Positions 58,970 through 64,000 of a DNA stretch of 64,000 nucleotides are shown in pieces. A program made the position numbers and the translations under genes. A model generated the notes under the pieces. That model worked only from the letters and a program-made list of their open reading frames with translations, was not told where the DNA came from and searched no databases. Numbering within the stretch: the first letter of the stretch is position 1; every line of letters begins with the position of its first letter. The DNA is from Verrucomicrobium sp. (GTDB lineage Bacteria > Verrucomicrobiota > Verrucomicrobiia > Methylacidiphilales > GAS474): assembly GCA_028283855.1 (NCBI GenBank), contig JAPWJX010000005.1, positions 1 to 64,000 of the forward strand, given 5' to 3'.

Positions 58970-61015
58970 CTACTTCGCGTTCTTCGTGACGAGGGGGAAG
59001 TCGTCCGTGCGGAAGGGGACGGCGGGAAAACCCGCCGCGTTGTAGAGGTTTCCCTGGGGATTGTTGGCCCAGTCGTAGCGGACGGCCACGGGCTGCGGCA
59101 CGGCGGCGCTGCTTAGGACCACGTTTTCCCCTTCGATCTTCGCCGCGTCCGCCCAGTGCCATTTTTTGTCGGCGCCCGCCAGGGCGAAGCCGTCCAGCTC
59201 TCCGCCGGGGCTCTGCCGGGTGACGGGGATCATCTTGGGGGAGCCGGTCCGTTCCGGATAGGAATCGGGGAGGGGGCGGGCGGCAAGCCCTTCCGCGTTT
59301 TTGAAATGAATGCGGACGGCGTTGCCCTCGACTTTCATCGAGTCGTAGACCGGCCCGGAAAAGGGCACCTGCTGCCCGTAGCTTTGGGCCAGGGCGATGG
59401 CGGCCAGCCGCAGGCCGGCGTCCTTTTTATTCCGGGGATGGATGTCGCCCGTCTCTCCCAGATCGATGAGGACGGCCTGGCCGGTGTTGGGCAAGGCCAG
59501 GGTGAGGGTCTGTGCCTCGCGCAGTTCCGCCCAGCGGCTCTCCTCCGGCTGCGCGCCGCGCGCTTGGTAGTTGGCCAGCTGGCACCAGTAGAACGGGAAG
59601 TCGCCCTCGCTCCATCGTTTGCGCCAATCGTTGATGAGGGTGGGGAAAGCGGTGCGGTAAGCGTAGGCGCGCCCGGCGTTGTTTTCCCCCTGGTACCAGA
59701 TGGCCCCGCGTAGAGCCATGGGGATGAGGGGGGCGATCATGCCGTTGTAAAGGTAGGCGGGGAGCAGCTGCGGGGCGGGCGCCTTGGCCGGGGCGGCGGG
59801 CATCGGCTCGGCTCCGGCGGCCAGGGCGGGGAGCTCTTTCTCCGCCTTGGCCTCCCATTCCCCGGCCAGGGGAATGGAGTAGTCCTGGGAGCGGCAGAGG
59901 AAGGGCTGGCGCTTGTCGCCCAGGGCGGCCTCTCCGGAAGGAACGAAAATGCGGATCGCCAGCACGTTGCTCGGCTTCAGGTCGGCTTTGCGGACGACGT
60001 ATTGGCGTGCATCGGAGGGGGTGGAGCCCGGTTTTTCCGGCGTCATGTCGCCGATTTTTTTCCCGTTCCAATAGACGGTCTCGAAGCCGTTGATGCCGCC
60101 CAGATTCAGGGCGAAATCGCGCTCCTCTTTCCCGGGGGGAATCTCGATGCTCCGGCGGACCCAGAAGGCGCCGTTGGCGGGCAAGCCGGTGAGGGGGCCG
60201 GGCAGGGTCACCTTCGTCCAGCCTTCGGCGGGGGCGCCGGGCGCGGCGAAGCCTTCGGCAGGAGCGGGCGTGTCCTGGCGGCCATTGGCGGCGGCCCACG
60301 CCTGGTATTTTTGGGCGAATTCCTTTTGCAGGGCGGGGAAGGCGGCGTTGGCGGCCAGAAGCTTGTGGCAGTAGGCCTTCAGCTCGGGGTCCTGGTCCAG
60401 GGCTTCCTGGCTGGTCCAGGCCTCGACCGGCGTGCCGCCTACGCTCGAGTTGACGAGGCCGACGGGCTCCTTCAGGACGCGCTGCACCTCCTTGCCGAAG
60501 TAGTAGGCGACGGCGGAGAAATTCCCCGAATCCTGCGGCCCGGCCAGAACCCAGGAGCCCTTGCAGTCGTCCTGGGGCTTGGCCACCGGGTTCCGGGCCA
60601 CCTTGAAGACGCGCAGCTGCGGGTTGGCGGAGGCGGCGATCTCCTCTTGGGCGTTCTGGGTCACCTTGAGCTCCAGGTCCATGTTCGACTGGCCGGAGCA
60701 GAGCCAGACCTGGCCGACGAGGACGTCCTCCGCCGTCACCTTGTTCGCGGGGCCGGAGACGGTGAGGGTGAAGGGGCCGGGGGCGGAGTCCTTCAGGTTG
60801 AGGAGCGCCTTCCATTTTCCGTCGCTTCCGGCGGTGGCGGAGGCCTTGGCGTCTCCCAGGCTGACCTCCACGGCTTCACCCGGCGCGGCGGTGCCCCAGA
60901 TGGGGACGGCTTCCGCCTTTTGGAGCACGGCGTGGTCGGAAAAGAAGGAGGGGACTTTGACCTCCGCGTGGAGGGGGAGGACGGCGAGGAGAAGCAGGAG
61001 AAGGCTCTTTTTCAT
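58970..61015 (-). CDS. Sialate O-acetylesterase-family carbohydrate esterase, secreted
   Basis: This 681-residue secreted esterase of the SASA/SGNH-like group removes O-acetyl groups from sialic acids or from acetylated plant/algal polysaccharides. A signal peptide (MKKSLLLLLLAVLPLHA) is followed by a beta-sandwich and the catalytic domain. The nucleophile Ser110 is in GQSNMDLE, further family motifs are NSSVGGTPVEAW and GAIWYQGENNAG, and the Asp-His pair is in GDIHPRNK. An inserted beta-sandwich lies at about 260-370. It is the last gene of a minus-strand operon with the symporter and YhcH-type genes. Confidence 0.93.
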   Translation of the reverse strand: MKKSLLLLLLAVLPLHAEVKVPSFFSDHAVLQKAEAVPIWGTAAPGEAVEVSLGDAKASATAGSDGKWKALLNLKDSAPGPFTLTVSGPANKVTAEDVLVGQVWLCSGQSNMDLELKVTQNAQEEIAASANPQLRVFKVARNPVAKPQDDCKGSWVLAGPQDSGNFSAVAYYFGKEVQRVLKEPVGLVNSSVGGTPVEAWTSQEALDQDPELKAYCHKLLAANAAFPALQKEFAQKYQAWAAANGRQDTPAPAEGFAAPGAPAEGWTKVTLPGPLTGLPANGAFWVRRSIEIPPGKEERDFALNLGGINGFETVYWNGKKIGDMTPEKPGSTPSDARQYVVRKADLKPSNVLAIRIFVPSGEAALGDKRQPFLCRSQDYSIPLAGEWEAKAEKELPALAAGAEPMPAAPAKAPAPQLLPAYLYNGMIAPLIPMALRGAIWYQGENNAGRAYAYRTAFPTLINDWRKRWSEGDFPFYWCQLANYQARGAQPEESRWAELREAQTLTLALPNTGQAVLIDLGETGDIHPRNKKDAGLRLAAIALAQSYGQQVPFSGPVYDSMKVEGNAVRIHFKNAEGLAARPLPDSYPERTGSPKMIPVTRQSPGGELDGFALAGADKKWHWADAAKIEGENVVLSSAAVPQPVAVRYDWANNPQGNLYNAAGFPAVPFRTDDFPLVTKNAK

Positions 61016-61018
61016 AAA

Positions 61019-62593
61019 TTATTCCAGGGGGCGGGAGGTTTGGTCCCAGACGGTGAGGTTTTCCAAAGGGCGCGGCGCGGCGGGCCGGAGCCACGCGGCG
61101 AAAAGGCCGACGGCCAATACCAGCGCATTGCCGACGATGGCGGTGTAATAGACCTCGATCGGCAGCCGCCAGGCGGCGGGGAGCGCGCCCAGGCGGCCCG
61201 CCGTGACCCAGCCGACGAAGGCGATGGAGACGGCCAGCCCGCACCAGACGGCGCCCGATCCGGCGCGGCGGGTGAACATGCCCAGGAGGAAGACCGCCGG
61301 GATGCCCGCGAAGAGGAAGGCGGTGATCTCCAGCCAGAGGTCCAGGAGGGTGACGGCCTTGGAAAGGTAGATGAGGTAGCCGCCCCCGATCATGAGTACG
61401 GAGATGAGGAAGGAAGTGGCGAAGCCGACGCGGACGTAGTGCTTGTCCGAGCGGCGCGGGGCCAGGAAGGTGCCGTAGAGGTCCCGGACCCAGACCATGC
61501 TGGCCGCGTTGATCCCGGCGCTGACCGCCGACATGGCGGAGGCGAAGGCCCCGGCCAGCACCAGCCCGGCGATGCCGCGCGGCAGGTGAGTGACGATGAA
61601 GTAGGGGACGATTTGCTCCGCCTTCCGTGCTCCGGCCAGGATTTCCGTGGGGATGGGTGCCGGATGGTGGGAGAAGTAGACGAAAAGAGTGGTCCCCAGG
61701 AGCTTGAAGGTGCCCCAGATGGGCACGCAGCCGAAGCCGAGGATGAGGACTCCCTTGCGCGCGTCGGCGGCGGAGCGGGCGGAAACCCACCGCTGGACGG
61801 TGGCCTGGTCCAGCATGCCGGTGAGGAACTGCACGAAGCCGACGAGGACGAGCATCATCACCGTCTTGTGCAGGAGGGAGAGCCCCTCCGGCAGGGGATG
61901 GAGTGTCCCGTCCGGGCCGGCGTCCCAGAAGGAGAGGCGGTGGCTTTCTATTCCCTCCCGCAGGACCTGGCCGAAGCCGCCCGGCACGTGGCCGACGGCG
62001 ACGAAGACGCAGAGAAGCGCGCCCAGGAGCAGGAGGATGGTCTGGATCACGTCGGTCCAGACGACGGCGGCGTAGCCGCCCTTCACCGTGTAGAAGGCGG
62101 TGATGCCGCCGGTGAGGAGGAGGCTGACCAGGAAGTCGAGGCCCAGGATCGACTGCACCAGGACGGAGAGCAGGTAGAGGATCATGCTGATCCGGAAGAG
62201 CTGGGAGAAGAGGAAGAGGACCGCCGCGTAGGCGGAGAGGGAGGCGCCGAAGCGGGCGCGCAGGTAGCCGTAGGCGGAGGAGATGGTCCCGCGCCGGAAG
62301 AACGGGATGAAGAAGACGGCGGCGATCACCGCCACCAAGGGGAAGGCCAGGTTGGGCAGGAAGCGGATCCACGTCGTCTTGAAGGCGTCGGCGGGCGCGG
62401 CGATGAAGGTGACGGAACTGATGAGCGAGCCGATGAGGCTGATGCCCACCACCACGCCGGAGAAGGAGCGGCCTCCCAGGAAGTATTGGTCGGTCCCGGT
62501 GTTCCGCCGGGAAACATAGAGGCCGATCCCGATCATCGACGCGAAGTAGAGGAAGAGGACCGCGAGGTCCACGGGGCCGAGCTGAAGGGTCAT
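61019..62593 (-). CDS. Sodium:solute symporter (SSS family)
   Basis: This inner-membrane Na+-driven symporter has 524 residues and about 13-14 helices. The SSS signature regions are present: GLYVSRRNTGTDQYFLGGRSF near the start, then GISLIGSLISSVTFIAAPADAF, YTVKGGYAAVVWTDVIQ and GLVLAGAFASAMSAVSAGINAAS. Related transporters carry sialic acid, glucose, galactose or other sugars. Location between two sialate O-acetylesterase genes suggests import of the deacetylated sugar. The ATG at 62591-62593 overlaps the YhcH-type stop by 4 nt; longer readings upstream would cover that gene and are rejected. Confidence 0.92.
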   Translation of the reverse strand: MTLQLGPVDLAVLFLYFASMIGIGLYVSRRNTGTDQYFLGGRSFSGVVVGISLIGSLISSVTFIAAPADAFKTTWIRFLPNLAFPLVAVIAAVFFIPFFRRGTISSAYGYLRARFGASLSAYAAVLFLFSQLFRISMILYLLSVLVQSILGLDFLVSLLLTGGITAFYTVKGGYAAVVWTDVIQTILLLLGALLCVFVAVGHVPGGFGQVLREGIESHRLSFWDAGPDGTLHPLPEGLSLLHKTVMMLVLVGFVQFLTGMLDQATVQRWVSARSAADARKGVLILGFGCVPIWGTFKLLGTTLFVYFSHHPAPIPTEILAGARKAEQIVPYFIVTHLPRGIAGLVLAGAFASAMSAVSAGINAASMVWVRDLYGTFLAPRRSDKHYVRVGFATSFLISVLMIGGGYLIYLSKAVTLLDLWLEITAFLFAGIPAVFLLGMFTRRAGSGAVWCGLAVSIAFVGWVTAGRLGALPAAWRLPIEVYYTAIVGNALVLAVGLFAAWLRPAAPRPLENLTVWDQTSRPLE

Positions 62594-63063
62594 GCCAGGA
62601 GATGGGCGGCGATTTTTACGACGACCTTGCGCATCGACTTGTGGGTGCCGTCGGCGACTTTCGGCCGGTGCGGCTCCCCGGGGGGAAAGAAGGCGAAGTG
62701 GCCGGGGAGGAGGTTGAGGGAGCCCAGGGGCCTGGCCTCGGTCTGCCAGAACTGGACTTCCTTTTCCGGATCGTAGGCGCCCAGGGGGCGGAGCGTGTCG
62801 GGCAGGATCCAGTCGATCACCTCGCCGCCGGAAAGGCAGACCTGGACGTCGGCCGTGTGGCGGTGGGACTCCCAGCGGCACTGCTCCGCGGGCAGCGTGT
62901 CGTAGCCGTGGACGTTGCCGAACATCTCCTTCCCGCGCAGCTCGACGATGCCGTCGGGATGGGCCGGGGTGACCGTCCTGGCCCAGGCGATGGCCTCCGC
63001 CAGGACGGGATGGAAGGGGGTCACCCAGCGGGCGGTGATGCCGTCGAGCGTGTCGGTGATCAT
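62590..63063 (-). CDS. YhcH/YjgK/YiaL-family protein
   Basis: This 157-residue cupin-like protein belongs to the family linked to sialic acid and other sugar catabolism (YhcH of the nan regulon, EbgC as a beta-galactosidase partner). Conserved pieces are MFGNVHGYDTLP, the metal-binding WESHRHTADVQVCLSGGE, and FAFFPPGEPHRPKV with a His. In E. coli YhcH is thought to be a sugar anomerase or isomerase. Its place between symporter and esterase genes fits catabolism of an acetylated sugar. The start is 9 nt from the next esterase stop and the end is coupled to the symporter. Confidence 0.88.
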   Translation of the reverse strand: MITDTLDGITARWVTPFHPVLAEAIAWARTVTPAHPDGIVELRGKEMFGNVHGYDTLPAEQCRWESHRHTADVQVCLSGGEVIDWILPDTLRPLGAYDPEKEVQFWQTEARPLGSLNLLPGHFAFFPPGEPHRPKVADGTHKSMRKVVVKIAAHLLA

Positions 63064-63071
63064 GGGGGGGA

Positions 63072-64000
63072 TTACTTCTTGGGGGTGGGGAAGGGGGCGG
63101 TGTCGGTGCGGAAGGGGGCGGCGGGAAGTCCGGCTTGGTTGACCAGGTTGGCGTCGGCAGGGTCGTCGTGCCACGCGTAGCGGACGAAGGCGGGGGAGAG
63201 GACCTCCGGGCTGGTGAGGACTGCCTCGTCCCCCTCGATCCGGGCGGCGGCGGGCTTGTAGCCGCCGTTGCTGCCCGCGATCTCGAAGCCGCCGGGCGCC
63301 GCGTCGCTCCGGCCGGAAAGGCCCTCCGCGTGGGTGAAGCGGACGCGGGCGGAGGCACCGTCCGCCTTCCAGCTTTCGAAGACGGGGCCGGAATCGGCGA
63401 CGGCCTCCCCGTAGACGCGGGCGCGGGCCAGGAGGGCCAGCCGGTGGCCGACGGGCTCCTTGTCCTTCGGGTGGCGGTTCTTCGGATCGCCCACGTCGAT
63501 CGTCACGGCCAGGCCGGTGGAGGGGACCTGGGCCTGCGCCTCCCGCAGATAAGGCCAGCCGACGTGGCCGGGGGTATGGTCGCCGCTCATGGCGTCGGAG
63601 ATATTCGGCAGCTGGACGACGAAGAAGGGCAGGTCTTCCCGCTCCCAACGCTTACGCCAGTCGGCGATGAGGGCGGTGAGGAGGGGGGCATATTCGTCCG
63701 CGCGGTTGACGTTTTCCTCTCCCTGGTACCAGAGGACGCCGCGGATCGCGTAGGGGACGAGGCCGTTCAGCATCCCGCCGTGGAGGCCGGTGGGGGTGTG
63801 GAAGTCCCCGGGGCCGAAGGGCGGGGCGGGCTTGTGGGGCGGCACGGGCTGCGCGTCGACTTGGGCGTCGTCCGCCTTGATCTGCCAGGCGGCCAGGTCC
63901 TTCTCATAGGCTTCCTTCAGCCGGGGATAGTCGGCCATCGCCTGGGCCCAGCGGCTGCGGATGGCGGAAAACTTCGGCTCGGAGTCCAGGGCCTCGGGAG
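63072..64000 (-). CDS. Sialate O-acetylesterase-family protein, C-terminal part (cut by window end)
   Basis: This is the C-terminal 308 or so residues of a second SASA-type esterase; the N-terminus with the catalytic GQSN motif lies beyond the window. The frame stays open to base 64,000, reading PEALDSEPKFSAIRSRWAQ before an internal Met at 63,938. Family landmarks are GVLWYQGEENVNRADEY, FVVQLPNI, and IDVGDPKNRHPKDK with the Asp-x-x-His-type pair. It is related to, but clearly diverged from, the esterase at 58,970. It heads the visible operon esterase-YhcH-symporter-esterase. Confidence 0.9.
   Translation of the reverse strand, partial: PEALDSEPKFSAIRSRWAQAMADYPRLKEAYEKDLAAWQIKADDAQVDAQPVPPHKPAPPFGPGDFHTPTGLHGGMLNGLVPYAIRGVLWYQGEENVNRADEYAPLLTALIADWRKRWEREDLPFFVVQLPNISDAMSGDHTPGHVGWPYLREAQAQVPSTGLAVTIDVGDPKNRHPKDKEPVGHRLALLARARVYGEAVADSGPVFESWKADGASARVRFTHAEGLSGRSDAAPGGFEIAGSNGGYKPAAARIEGDEAVLTSPEVLSPAFVRYAWHDDPADANLVNQAGLPAAPFRTDTAPFPTPKK

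Noticed and set aside
60002-62776. A 924-codon plus-strand frame opposite the esterase and symporter genes
   Set aside because: Extremely Gly/Glu/Asp/Arg-rich with no recognisable domain; it mirrors two well-supported minus-strand genes.

Overview
The window joins two unrelated bacterial genomes. Positions 1 to about 14,730 are from a Burkholderiaceae (Paraburkholderia/Caballeronia-like) betaproteobacterium. They carry the division and cell-wall (dcw) cluster in its usual order, a 389-residue Burkholderia-type porin, coq7, fadD and a cytoplasmic molybdopterin oxidoreductase. From about 14,741 to the end, gene content and codon choice change abruptly and point to a Verrucomicrobiota bacterium. 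The markers are a four-gene prepilin cassette of the kind named after Verrucomicrobium and Chthoniobacter, PEP-CTERM surface proteins, HprK-HPr-enzyme I without enzyme II genes, and clustered GH32 hydrolases and sialate O-acetylesterases. I see no integrase, transposase, attachment site or terminal repeat at the boundary, so an assembly or binning chimera is more likely than gene transfer.

Betaproteobacterial part. All dcw genes are on the minus strand, transcribed mraZ-rsmH-ftsL-ftsI-murE-murF-mraY-murD (murD cut by the window start), mostly with 4-nt ATGA overlaps. The mraZ control region holds a good sigma70-type promoter, four 10-bp-spaced boxes that look like the MraZ operator, and a leader with three consecutive stem-loops. 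coq7 is upstream and is broken by two compensating frameshifts. The porin is on the plus strand with a strong terminator, followed by fadD and the oxidoreductase on the minus strand.

Verrucomicrobial part, 14.7-33.7 kb. Envelope genes (BamD-like, LptE-like) come first. Then follow a dGTPase-like protein whose metal-binding residues are replaced, an M16 peptidase, pabB, a flavodoxin with a small coupled upstream ORF, and the hprK-ptsH-ptsI phosphotransfer set. After two small unknown proteins and a metallophosphoesterase there is one compact respiratory operon: cytochrome oxidase subunit II with a cytochrome c domain, a CoxI-CoxIII fusion, CtaG, a small membrane protein, a Rieske protein, and cytochrome b fused to cytochrome c.

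Verrucomicrobial part, 33.7-40.7 kb. A tRNA-Lys lies just upstream of a small conserved-looking gene. Next are a glutathione peroxidase, a metal-dependent cyclase, and a three-gene signalling module (PAS-PP2C phosphatase, degenerate receiver-HATPase protein, sigma54 response regulator) with a sigma54-type promoter inside it. mscL and a lipoprotein follow.

Verrucomicrobial part, 40.7-64.0 kb. This is an accessory carbohydrate and surface region. It has two secreted GH32 enzymes flanking two tandem PEP-CTERM proteins, two tandem secreted barrel-like proteins of unknown function, an M55 peptidase/HpaI-type aldolase/sugar isomerase operon, the prepilin cassette, and a minus-strand operon of two sialate O-acetylesterases, a sodium:solute symporter and a YhcH-type protein (the last esterase is cut by the window end).
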